From assembly GCA_015056315.1 (NCBI GenBank), contig SVGN01000012.1, positions 1-61,250 of the forward strand: 61,250 nucleotides of DNA, given 5' to 3'. How positions within the stretch are numbered: position 1 is the first letter of the stretch; every line of letters begins with the position of its first letter. The notes beneath the pieces were generated by a model, which saw only the letters and a program-made list of their open reading frames with translations, did not search any database and had not been told where the DNA came from. Shown here piece by piece: positions 8,329 to 16,560 of the stretch. This DNA comes from Clostridiales bacterium. Lineage in GTDB: Bacteria; Bacillota; Clostridia; Christensenellales; Aristaeellaceae. The position numbers were made by a program, and so were the translations under genes.

Positions 8329-8364
8329 AAAAACCGCCCTTGCAGGTCGTAAAGGGCGGTTTTT
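8329..8364 (+). terminator. Intrinsic terminator of nagB
   Basis: AAAACCGCCCTT pairs with AAGGGCGGTTTTT. Confidence 0.85.
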
Positions 8365-8390
8365 GTCTGCTTTGCAGGGCTGTGCTTTGC

Positions 8391-8419
8391 TTTACACCAC
8401 CTTTCGCATATGCTATAAT
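8391..8419 (+). promoter_or_regulatory. Sigma-A type promoter for the caspase-like gene
   Basis: TTTACA (8391-8396), 17 bp, TATAAT (8414-8419), 36 bases before the start codon. Confidence 0.7.
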
Positions 8420-8455
8420 GAGCCACCCACCACAACCGAATCGGAGGTCTTTCCC

Positions 8456-10906
8456 ATGGCAAAACGTTTGCTTTCTCTGCTGCTCTGCCTGTGTATGCTG
8501 CCTGTGCTGCTGCCCGCAGCCCGTGCTGAGGCCGCGGATAACGCCGTCAAGGGCGGCATTGGCGAAGAGGTGCTCATCGATGCGGAGCTGCCTGAGCATT
8601 CCGAGAATGCGGAGCCCTATCTGGCTCTGTTCGTTGAGTACGAAAAGAGCAGCGAATACTGCACCACCCACGCCAAAGCCACCATGCGCTACATCAACAG
8701 CAACGGCAAGAGCGATAACTCTGTCGCAAAGGATATCGTCATCGAACTGGAGGCGGAGGATACACTGGAGATCGCTGAAGGCAGCAACCGCATCTTCTAC
8801 TATAGCGAGCTGGCCTGCGGCGGGGAGTTCACCTTCGAGTTCGATCTGTTCTGCCAGTTCCCCACCGAGTATGTGGAGACCATTCCCGAGCCCAGGCTGA
8901 CCATCACCGCCCGCAGCGCCAATGTGGGCGGCTGCGAGTACACCTGCCTGTTCGACAGCACCACCGAGCCCCGTGCCCTGCTCTGGGGCTGGGATTGCGG
9001 CAACAAGACCGAGAACGCTATCCGGAACGACCTGGCCATGATGGATGAGCTCTTTGGCGACAGCTATTACAACATGCAGCCGGTGGATACCTACTACAGC
9101 TATGAGGACAGCGATATCTGGGTGCTGGTGCAGAGCCTTTCCACCCTGGAGACAGACGAGAACGACATCACCTACGTCTATATCAATGCCCATGGCGCTA
9201 CCTACGGTAAGGATTACCGCATCATTCCCGGCTTCTTTGCCTATTGCCCAGGCACCTCGGTCTCTGTGGATGATAAGGTGCTGAAGAATAAGGACATCGT
9301 GCTCTACAACCAGCTGTTCGCTAATCTGGCGCAGCGGCTCAAGGGCCGTGTGGTGTTCATTCTGGATATCTGCTTCTCCGGCATGGCGCTGTCCCGTGCG
9401 GAAAAGGCGGGCTTCGGTGCGGATGATTACGCCATCATCACCTCCGTAAACGCTGTGGATACCGCAGGCGCTTACGATAACTGGCTCACCGACGATTACG
9501 GCTGGTTCACCAAGGAGCTCCACGACGAGTTTGCCGACCTGGCAGATGTGCAGTACGTTGAGGATGTTTACAACTACATGAGCAACTATGCCGATACCCA
9601 TGTCACCTTCAACCACATGGATCCCCAGGTGGGCGGCAACACCGCGCTGCCCCTGTTCTGCCTGGACGCCACCGCCTGGATCGATGACCCCGAGCTGGTC
9701 ATCGTGGAGGAGCATCTGGAATGCAATCCCCAGCTGGAAATGTTCTACAAGTACCTGCGTGAGGTGGTGGTGCCGGAGATCGGTCTGGTGCCCTACGAGG
9801 CCTCCAAGGGCCCCCAGAGCTACGGCGAAGCCTTCTGGGCAGGGGTCATTGAGCAGACCGGCGGCCTGCTTTCCGCTGCCGTGAACGATTTCGACTTCGA
9901 CGGCACCAACGAGATGCTCACCGTATCCATCCCCAAGCGCACGGAGGGCGAGATCGTAAGCGAGGATAAGTATATGTCCTTCGATCTTACCCTGTACCAG
10001 ATCATCGATGGGGTGGTGCAGCCCACCGATGTGTGGGAGGATGCCCTTTCCATGAACGAAAAGAACGCACTGAACGAGGATAACATGCGTGTGCGTCTTG
10101 TGGAATGGAACGACCGCACCTATGTGTTCACCTCTGCCTTCTTCACCTCCGGCAACAGCTACGACGGCAGCGACAGCGGCTTCTGCATCATCAAGGATGG
10201 CAAGTTTGTGGAAAGCGGCTTCCTGCCGGTGGGCCAGTTCGATTTCTTCACCGAGGATGGCGCACCCTACCAGACCTATAACAAGGATCTGGACGATGTG
10301 TACGCCTCCAAGGAGGAGCTGAAGGCCAAGAATCCCGGCGATATCATCGCTACGTGGAACTTCGACTATTTTGAGCGCTACTACAGCCCTGAGCTGGATC
10401 GCTACACCTTCACCGATCTGTACATCGGCCGCGCCGATGACTATACCGACCTTCTGCCCATCCTGAACGGCGAAAAGGAGCCCAAGCTCTTTGATACCTT
10501 CACCCTGACGGCCACCCCCGTGCCCACCGCCTCTCCCGAGGAGCTTTCGGTGGATGCCATGCGCAAGGCCCGCAAGGAAGCCGTTGCTGCGGCCATCGAT
10601 GCCATCGACCCGGATCCCGATTTCGAAGCCGGACGGTACTATGCTTCCATCTCCGACAGCCGGGATACCGGTGCCATCTCCCAGATCCTGGTCTTTGGCC
10701 CCGACTCCGGCGACTCCGCCGTGCTGATGAAGAAGTTCATCGCTGCCATCAGCGTGCCCGAGGTGGGGCTGGATGCGGATGTGATCATCGCTCTTTCCAA
10801 CTTTGATTACAAGAACGAGTGGTCTTTGGTCTATAATGGTTTCGATCTCTCCTACGGCGATACCCCCGGCGGCGAAAGGGTCTTCAACCTGATCTGGCCG
10901 GATTGA
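8456..10906 (+). CDS. Secreted caspase-like (clan CD) cysteine peptidase, large
   Basis: ATG 8456 follows a TCGGAGG ribosome site; the frame is open further upstream but that part holds the promoter. Residues 1-23 are a signal peptide ending ARAEA. A caspase-fold domain follows: VYINAHG contains the likely catalytic His-246 and VVFILDICFSG the catalytic Cys-306, the His-Gly and Asp-x-Cys-x-Ser-Gly pattern of clan CD peptidases (C11/C13/C14/C25). The region near 480 has a calcium-loop-like DFDFDGTNE, and the C-terminal 300 residues are of unknown fold. Clostripain-like relatives are secreted by gut clostridia. The mature protein (about 790 residues) is exported; substrate preference is unknown. 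It is a single-gene unit between two terminators. Confidence 0.8.
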   Translation: MAKRLLSLLLCLCMLPVLLPAARAEAADNAVKGGIGEEVLIDAELPEHSENAEPYLALFVEYEKSSEYCTTHAKATMRYINSNGKSDNSVAKDIVIELEAEDTLEIAEGSNRIFYYSELACGGEFTFEFDLFCQFPTEYVETIPEPRLTITARSANVGGCEYTCLFDSTTEPRALLWGWDCGNKTENAIRNDLAMMDELFGDSYYNMQPVDTYYSYEDSDIWVLVQSLSTLETDENDITYVYINAHGATYGKDYRIIPGFFAYCPGTSVSVDDKVLKNKDIVLYNQLFANLAQRLKGRVVFILDICFSGMALSRAEKAGFGADDYAIITSVNAVDTAGAYDNWLTDDYGWFTKELHDEFADLADVQYVEDVYNYMSNYADTHVTFNHMDPQVGGNTALPLFCLDATAWIDDPELVIVEEHLECNPQLEMFYKYLREVVVPEIGLVPYEASKGPQSYGEAFWAGVIEQTGGLLSAAVNDFDFDGTNEMLTVSIPKRTEGEIVSEDKYMSFDLTLYQIIDGVVQPTDVWEDALSMNEKNALNEDNMRVRLVEWNDRTYVFTSAFFTSGNSYDGSDSGFCIIKDGKFVESGFLPVGQFDFFTEDGAPYQTYNKDLDDVYASKEELKAKNPGDIIATWNFDYFERYYSPELDRYTFTDLYIGRADDYTDLLPILNGEKEPKLFDTFTLTATPVPTASPEELSVDAMRKARKEAVAAAIDAIDPDPDFEAGRYYASISDSRDTGAISQILVFGPDSGDSAVLMKKFIAAISVPEVGLDADVIIALSNFDYKNEWSLVYNGFDLSYGDTPGGERVFNLIWPD

Positions 10907-10978
10907 TCACCACCGGCAGGCAGAGCAGCTCCGGCTGTGTTCCCGGGCACGGTGCCCGGCTGCTGTAAAGCCATTTTC

Positions 10979-11012
10979 ATGCCCGGCTGGCATTGTACCT
11001 GCCGGGCATTTC
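10979..11012 (+). terminator. Intrinsic terminator after the caspase-like gene
   Basis: ATGCCCGGC pairs with GCCGGGCAT and TTCT follows. From here to the promoter at 11177 I see no gene, only a weak second hairpin near 11102-11136. Confidence 0.65.
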
Positions 11013-11176
11013 TGTACCCACCTCCAGCCATCTGCGACAGGCTTTCCAAACCTCAAGGCTCCTTGGCAGCCTGTACGCCATGTGCTGTGCTTTGAGCTGT
11101 CAAGAAAAAGCCCGAGGAACAGCTCGGTTTTGAAGCATGCCTGCAAAAGCGCTTCGCCGGAACCTATATCCCCCCC

Positions 11177-11205
11177 TTGACACCGCCCCTCTTGTGCGGT
11201 ATACT
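11177..11205 (+). promoter_or_regulatory. Consensus promoter of the leader ORF-methyltransferase unit
   Basis: TTGACA (11177-11182) and TATACT (11200-11205) are 17 bp apart, close to perfect. The leader ORF starts 35 bases after the -10, so the transcript has a short 5' end before the small ORF. Confidence 0.8.
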
Positions 11206-11239
11206 TCCCTCAATTTTACCGAAAGGAGTGCAGCAGACC

Positions 11240-11353
11240 ATGAGCAGTATGCGGTATGTACATGCAAATACCTCCGCTCAGGCAGCTCAGCAGGCGCAAA
11301 GCATGCAGGGCTTGTATTGCTGCACCCCGAAAGCCGCGCCCTACAGGGCGTAG
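11240..11353 (+). CDS. 37-codon leader ORF upstream of a terminator and methyltransferase
   Basis: AAAGGAGT lies about 11 bases before ATG. The peptide is MSSMRYVHANTSAQAAQQAQ followed by SMQGLYCCTPKAAPYRA; it has no signal peptide and no family I know. The last codons form a small hairpin with the stop region (CGCCC 11337-11341 with GGGCG 11346-11350), and an intrinsic terminator begins 18 bases after the stop. Promoter, short translated ORF, terminator and then a methyltransferase gene is the layout of translation-controlled attenuators. The likely job is to sense ribosome stalling, for instance by an antibiotic or an amino acid shortage. That role is inferred. Confidence 0.6.
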   Translation: MSSMRYVHANTSAQAAQQAQSMQGLYCCTPKAAPYRA

Positions 11354-11371
11354 GCATCTCTTCGGGCAGCT

Positions 11372-11411
11372 GCGGTACAGGTCATCCTTTACAGACCTGT
11401 ACCGCTTTTTT
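11372..11411 (+). terminator. Attenuator terminator ahead of the methyltransferase
   Basis: A perfect 12-bp stem (GCGGTACAGGTC with GACCTGTACCGC) with a 10-base loop is followed by six T. It lies between the leader ORF and the methyltransferase on the same strand, so transcription must read through it to express the methyltransferase. No other strong promoter is visible between 11412 and 11517. Confidence 0.85.
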
Positions 11412-11517
11412 CTGTTTGTAAGGAGGTGAGCCCCGTGCCGGAACAGCAAGAAGCCCGCCCGCAGCAATGCGGCGATCGTGGAACCTTCCAAACCCTGTTA
11501 TCGAAAGGAGAAAAATC

Positions 11518-12387
11518 ATGTCAACCATCGACAAGACCGTGCTGGCAGGCTACAACGCCGGCATCGAGCGGGGCCGCCTTCGGGCAGGCATCGGCATTAT
11601 TGAGTTTGAACGTACAAAGGAGCTGCTTTTGGAGCACCTGCCCAAGCCCCCGGCGGTGATCCTCGATATCGGCGGCGGCTACGGCGAGTATGCCTGGTGG
11701 CTGGCTTCCCTTGGCTATGAGGTGCATCTGTTCGATCTTTCGGAGACCAACATCCGTATGAGTGCAGAGCTGGCGGAGGAATACCCGGGCGTGCATCTGG
11801 CAGAGGCATCGGTCTGCGATGCCTGCAGCGTGCCCTGCCCGTCTGCCGGAGCCGATGCGGTGCTGCTGATGGGCCCGCTGTACTCCATCCCGGACGAGGC
11901 AGACCGTATGCGGGCTCTCGGGGAGTGCTGCCGGCTGCTCAGGCCGGGCGGGCTTCTGTTTGCCGCAGCGCTGACCCCCTACAGCCTGCTCATTCCCCGC
12001 ATTGCGGCCTACCATGCGGGGGAGAGGCGCAAATGCTTCGATCTGGATAACCCGGCCATGCTGGCAGCCATCCACCGGGCTTTCGGCGATGGCAGCTATC
12101 TGAACCCGGAGCGGAGCCTGGCGGCAGGGCTGGGTACCTCTCATATGCACACGGCGGCGGCACTGCGCACCGAGCTGCGCCGGGGCGGCTTCGAGCCCAC
12201 CGGCATCCATGGCGTGATGGGCGGCGCATGGCTGGCCCCGGATCTGGATGCGTTGCTGGCAAACGAAGAAACGAGGGCTACTCTGCTGCGCACCGTGCGC
12301 ATGCTGGATGGCCATGAGGAGATCATCGGCCTGTCGGGGCACCTGCTGGCGGTCTGCCGCCGCCTGGAGCGGGAGGACAAAAACTGA
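11518..12387 (+). CDS. Class I SAM-dependent methyltransferase
   Basis: AAAGGAG lies 7 bases before ATG 11518. The 289 residues begin with a short helical part, then the SAM-binding motif I VILDIGGGYGEYAWWLA (Asp-50), a motif II acidic strand (YEVHLFDLSE) and the motif near LLMGPLYSIPDEADR, followed by RLLRPGGLLF as motif post-II. This is the Rossmann methyltransferase fold (Methyltransf_11/25 type). Its substrate is not evident; rRNA, small molecules and antibiotics are all possible. Its placement behind a leader ORF and terminator hints at induction by a translation signal, as with rRNA methyltransferases, but the fold is not that of Erm proteins. Confidence 0.8.
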   Translation: MSTIDKTVLAGYNAGIERGRLRAGIGIIEFERTKELLLEHLPKPPAVILDIGGGYGEYAWWLASLGYEVHLFDLSETNIRMSAELAEEYPGVHLAEASVCDACSVPCPSAGADAVLLMGPLYSIPDEADRMRALGECCRLLRPGGLLFAAALTPYSLLIPRIAAYHAGERRKCFDLDNPAMLAAIHRAFGDGSYLNPERSLAAGLGTSHMHTAAALRTELRRGGFEPTGIHGVMGGAWLAPDLDALLANEETRATLLRTVRMLDGHEEIIGLSGHLLAVCRRLEREDKN

Positions 12388-12442
12388 TATGGCAAACGTT
12401 TGCTATTTGCTTGTGCAAAATGCAAAGCAGCTCTTTTTGCTG

Positions 12443-12471
12443 TTGCTAACAGACAAAAATTGTGGTATATT
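12443..12471 (+). promoter_or_regulatory. Promoter of the EAL protein gene
   Basis: TTGCTA (12443-12448), 17 bp, TATATT (12466-12471), 52 bases before the TTG start. Confidence 0.5.
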
Positions 12472-12523
12472 TACCGTATAGTAGCAAAATTTCAGACTCG
12501 GTTCTTGGGAAAGGAGAATCCCC

Positions 12524-15500
12524 TTGCTTGGAGATAAGAGAGTCATTGGTGTTTGCATAACCAAACTGCAGGATCAGGTCCGTGCCGATTTTGTCAACTA
12601 TCTCTATCGGTATGCCGACAAGCAGCAGTACAAGCTGATGGTGTTCAACAGCTTTTTGAACTTCCAGCGCCAGGATGCCTTCGATGAGGGTGCTATGTCG
12701 GTCTACGACTACATGAACGATCAGATCCTGGATGCTGTGATCATTGTAGAGGACGCGTTTGCCGACAAGCGCATCGTGGAGCGGCTTGTGCGCCGCCTGG
12801 AAACCAACGCTGTGCCGGTGGTCATCGTCAACGGCAGGCAGGATGGCTGCCTGTTCGTGGAGGGCGAATGGCGCGAGGCCTTTACCGAACTGGTGGAGCA
12901 CCTGATCCTTCGCCACGGTGCCAGAGAGCAGGTGTTCTTCGTTGGTCAGGAGCAGGGGCTCTTTACCGGCCAGCAGCTGGCGTGCTACCGCAAGGTACTG
13001 GAGAAGAACGGCCTTACCTATCGCAACGATCGCATCTTCTACGATTGCGACCAGACCGAGGCTGCCAAGCAGGCTGCGCTCGCCGTTATGAGCTGGCCGA
13101 ATCGCCCCCGGGCCATCGTCTGCGGCAGCGACTACATCGCCTTTGTGGTGTGCAGCACCCTTCACTCCTATGGCTTCCGTGTGCCGGAGGATGTGATCGT
13201 TACCGGCTTTGGCGGCGTACCCACCGCAGCCCATTTCTCCCCCCGCCTCACCACCTGCAACGAAGACCTGCCCAGCCTGGCTGCCCGTACGCTGGCGGCG
13301 GTGGGCGAAGCCATTGCGGGCCACAGCACCGCCACCGACGAAAAGAGCCCCTACAAGGCTGTCTATGCCGAATCCTGCGGCTGCACCGGTGCCGATCAGG
13401 AAGACCTGCGCGGTACCATTTGCCACCTCTACCGCACCCTTGGCGAAATGGGCCTCCATGAGGATGATATGTACTCCTGGATGGATCAGGTGCTGGGCAT
13501 GGAGGATGTGGCAGGGCTGTACCCGGCGCTGTCCAGCTGCGTGCTGGAGAATTCCTGCGTGTGCCTCGATCCCGACCTGTTCACACTGGAAAAAGAACAG
13601 CATACGCTGGAGAGCCTGCTGGTGATCCCCTCGGCCGATCAGGCTGCCACCCCCGGCGAGACCACCCAGATCGACCGCTCTGCTCTGGTGCCCGACCTCA
13701 ACCGCTGGGCGCAGGAGGAAAGTCTCTACATCATCAGCGCTATCTATGCGGGCAGCCAGTCCTGCGGCTATTATGCCGTTAAGACCAACGACCCCATCTA
13801 CTGCTGCCAGAAGATTAAGCGGGTGCTCAAGACCATCAACATCGCCATCAATGCCGCACTCAAGGAGTGCAGGCAGCGCAGCATGCTCATCGGTCTGGAG
13901 CAGGCCATGCTCACCGACCCCATCTCCGGCCTGCCCAATGTAAAGGGTGCCCAGCAGTGGTTCGAGGCCTTCTCCGAAAAGGCAGATAACCGCAACCACG
14001 CCATGGCTATCTCCGTATACGCCATTCCCAAGTATTCCTACATCTACGAGCATTACGGCATTCAGGATGTGGAGGAGCTGCTCACCTTCATCGGCAAGGC
14101 GCTGCGCGAATCCCACCCAGCAGACAGCTACATCGCCCATATTGCCGATAACGAATTCGTGGTCATCAACAGCTTCGAGAACGCCGAAGGCATGGAGGAG
14201 ACCGTCAGCAAGGCCGCAGCGCTGTTCTCCGGCAAGGTATCCGGCTTCAACGACCAGAGCAAGAAGGCCTACTATCTCGAGGTCAACAACGGCTACAGCA
14301 TCATCGATCCCGGCTGGAGCGGCTCGCTGGAGAGCTTCGTCAAGTACGCAGTGGGCGAGATGTACCTCAACCGCATGCGCAGCGGTGAAGGCCGTGTGGT
14401 CAAGGAGCAGCATTCCTCCGAGGATTACTACAGCGCCTTCAACCTGCTGGTGGAGAAGAACCTGTTCACCTACCACTTCCAGCCCATCGTGGATGCCCGC
14501 ACCGGCAATGTGTACGCCTACGAGGCCCTCATGCGCACCAGCGGCGGCATCAATATGTCCCCGCTGGATGTACTGGAGATCGCCCGCAAGTACGACCGTC
14601 TCTACGAGATCGAAAAAGCCACCCTCTTCAACGTGATGCGCCACTATGTGGAGCACTACGAGGAGTTCGGCGGCCATATGCTGTTCATCAACACCATTCC
14701 CGGCCACTTCCTCAACGAAGAGGATTGCGAGAAGCTGATGGAGATGTACGGCGAGTACATGGATCATGTGGTCTTTGAGCTTACCGAGCAGAACACCATC
14801 TCCGACAAGGAGCTGCAGGATATCCGCCGTCTGGGCAAGGATGGCCAGATGGCCAAGATCGCCGTAGACGACTACGGCACCGGCCACTCCAACATGGTCA
14901 ACCTGCTGCGCTATGCCCCGCAGGTCATCAAGATCGACCGGTACCTGATCAGCGAGATCCAGAACGATACCAATAAGCAGATGTTCGTCAAGAACACCAT
15001 CGAGTTCGCCCGCCTCAACGGCATCCAGGTGCTGGCAGAGGGCGTGGAGACCTTCGACGAGCTGCAGACCGTTATCGAATACGGCATGGATCTGGTACAG
15101 GGCTACTATCTGGGCCGCCCCATCGCCGAGCCCGTGCCCGCCATTCAGGATCAGGTCAAGAACGAGATCGTTTCCAAGACCATCCGCCTCTCCAAGCTGG
15201 ATAGCGATATGCGCGCCTACACCGCCAAGGATGGCGAGGTCATCAACCTGCTGGATCTGGCCATCAACAAGTTCACGTTCATCGATGTGTTCGGCGGCCA
15301 GGTAACGCTGGTGGGCGAGAAGGACCACACCGTGGATATGGTGGTGCGCGTGGCAGACAATGTAAAGGCCACGCTGGTATTCCAAAACGCCAACTTCAAG
15401 GGCGCTACCGAGACCACCGTGCAGATCGGTACCGGCAGCCAGGTAAAGCTGGTGCTGGAGGGCGATAACACCCTGTACAAGGAGGGCATCCGCGTACCGG

Positions 15501-16393
15501 CCACCTCCTCTCTGCTGGTGGAGGGCGACGGTAACCTGTCTATCATCGCCAGCCGAAACGATGGCGTGGGCATCGGTGCCAACTATAACTCTCCCTACGG
15601 CAGCCTTACCTTCGATGTTACCGGCAGGATCTCTGTGGATGCCTCCGGCGATAAGGTCGTCTGCATCGGCGGCGGCAAGAGCGTTAAGGAATGCATCCAC
15701 ATGATCAACGGCACCTTCGATCTGGAAGCCAAGGGCATCAGCATCGTGGGCCTGGGCAGCGCCAACGGCAATGCGGATATCCGCGTGGATAACGCCAGCG
15801 TAAAGGTGCACTGCGCAGGCGACGAGGCCGTCTGCATGGGCAGCATCTCCGGCCGTACCAAGCTGCGCTCCACCGGCAATATCGAGATCGTTGCCGACAG
15901 TGAGCAGACAGTGTGCATCGGCAGCCTTTCCGGCAGGGAGAGCGAGCTGCACTTCACCCGCGGCAAGGTAAAGGTGATCAACCGCTGCTACGAAGGCGTC
16001 TGCATCGGCTCCCGGGAGGGCAGCGTCAACATCTTCTGCACCGGTGCTGTGGTGGATATCTACGCCGAGGGTACCCGCGTGGCGGGCACCGGCAGCATGA
16101 ACGGCAGGGCGAACACCATCGTCTCCGGCGGCACCCTGAGCATGGATTTCCTCGTTGCTACGGTGCTTGCCAGCGGCAACGACCAGTGTCAGCTTACGGT
16201 GAACGGCGGCAATGTGCTCTCCGGCAATCAGGAGCTGGAGGCCCGCAACCTGTTTGGCACGCCACTGCATCCTGTGGAGGTGGCGGAAAGCAGCTTCGAA
16301 AAGCAGATCGATACCGAACTGGGCAGCTACATCTACCGTGCCCAGCGCGATCCGGAGCATGCACAGCTGGTCGTGTATCTGCCGGAGGAATGA
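12524..16393 (+). CDS. LacI-type sensor / degenerate GGDEF / EAL phosphodiesterase / beta-solenoid fusion
   Basis: AAAGGAG lies 7 bases before TTG 12524. The 1289 residues have no signal peptide. Residues 1 to about 290 resemble the sugar-binding half of LacI regulators (VIGVCITKLQDQVRADF) without a DNA-binding helix and end in ESCGC. A linker with helical GAF-like character follows. Residues about 455-590 are a GGDEF fold whose signature has become IADNEF, so diguanylate cyclase activity is unlikely. Residues about 640-890 form an EAL domain with intact motifs: EALMR (667-671), FELTEQ, DDYGTG (782-787), IKIDR, AEGVET and GYYLGRP. It should hydrolyse c-di-GMP. Residues about 905-1240 are Gly/Asn/Val-rich repeats (VCIGS, VGLGSANGNADI) typical of a right-handed beta-solenoid. 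It likely ties a ligand signal to c-di-GMP breakdown. Confidence 0.85.
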   Translation: MLGDKRVIGVCITKLQDQVRADFVNYLYRYADKQQYKLMVFNSFLNFQRQDAFDEGAMSVYDYMNDQILDAVIIVEDAFADKRIVERLVRRLETNAVPVVIVNGRQDGCLFVEGEWREAFTELVEHLILRHGAREQVFFVGQEQGLFTGQQLACYRKVLEKNGLTYRNDRIFYDCDQTEAAKQAALAVMSWPNRPRAIVCGSDYIAFVVCSTLHSYGFRVPEDVIVTGFGGVPTAAHFSPRLTTCNEDLPSLAARTLAAVGEAIAGHSTATDEKSPYKAVYAESCGCTGADQEDLRGTICHLYRTLGEMGLHEDDMYSWMDQVLGMEDVAGLYPALSSCVLENSCVCLDPDLFTLEKEQHTLESLLVIPSADQAATPGETTQIDRSALVPDLNRWAQEESLYIISAIYAGSQSCGYYAVKTNDPIYCCQKIKRVLKTINIAINAALKECRQRSMLIGLEQAMLTDPISGLPNVKGAQQWFEAFSEKADNRNHAMAISVYAIPKYSYIYEHYGIQDVEELLTFIGKALRESHPADSYIAHIADNEFVVINSFENAEGMEETVSKAAALFSGKVSGFNDQSKKAYYLEVNNGYSIIDPGWSGSLESFVKYAVGEMYLNRMRSGEGRVVKEQHSSEDYYSAFNLLVEKNLFTYHFQPIVDARTGNVYAYEALMRTSGGINMSPLDVLEIARKYDRLYEIEKATLFNVMRHYVEHYEEFGGHMLFINTIPGHFLNEEDCEKLMEMYGEYMDHVVFELTEQNTISDKELQDIRRLGKDGQMAKIAVDDYGTGHSNMVNLLRYAPQVIKIDRYLISEIQNDTNKQMFVKNTIEFARLNGIQVLAEGVETFDELQTVIEYGMDLVQGYYLGRPIAEPVPAIQDQVKNEIVSKTIRLSKLDSDMRAYTAKDGEVINLLDLAINKFTFIDVFGGQVTLVGEKDHTVDMVVRVADNVKATLVFQNANFKGATETTVQIGTGSQVKLVLEGDNTLYKEGIRVPATSSLLVEGDGNLSIIASRNDGVGIGANYNSPYGSLTFDVTGRISVDASGDKVVCIGGGKSVKECIHMINGTFDLEAKGISIVGLGSANGNADIRVDNASVKVHCAGDEAVCMGSISGRTKLRSTGNIEIVADSEQTVCIGSLSGRESELHFTRGKVKVINRCYEGVCIGSREGSVNIFCTGAVVDIYAEGTRVAGTGSMNGRANTIVSGGTLSMDFLVATVLASGNDQCQLTVNGGNVLSGNQELEARNLFGTPLHPVEVAESSFEKQIDTELGSYIYRAQRDPEHAQLVVYLPEE

Positions 16394-16407
16394 CCCATAT
16401 TACATAT

Positions 16408-16450
16408 ACCGGCTCCGTGCCCGCATCATGGGCACCGGAGCCGGTTTTCC
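16408..16450 (+). terminator. Intrinsic terminator of the EAL gene
   Basis: ACCGGCTCC/GGAGCCGGT plus GTGCCC/GGGCAC form a long stem, with TTTTCC after it. Confidence 0.85.
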
Positions 16451-16560
16451 TTTTGCATGGGAACATTTGTAACAAGCCCGTTTTTTTCTACCGTGCTGGA
16501 AGGTTCTGCCGCCTCTGTTCGTTGGATAGACAGATGTCCATTGCAAAGGAGAATGCACCT

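Noticed and set aside
11426..11659. Plus-strand ORF with a very good ribosome site (AAGGAGGTGA) starting at GTG 11426 and overlapping the methyltransferase
   Set aside because: Its later part is a shifted reading of the methyltransferase gene and has no conserved features; the ribosome site may still help upstream ribosomes approach the true start at 11518.
12446..16360. Very long open frame on the minus strand (over 1300 codons)
   Set aside because: It lies opposite the EAL-protein gene, which has clear domains and a ribosome site. In GC-rich coding DNA the opposite strand is often open; the translation has no recognisable motif.
15913..16560. Extended N-terminus of the first secreted SH3 protein
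   Set aside because: The open frame runs through the EAL gene and its terminator; the signal peptide and ribosome site at 16561 fix the start.
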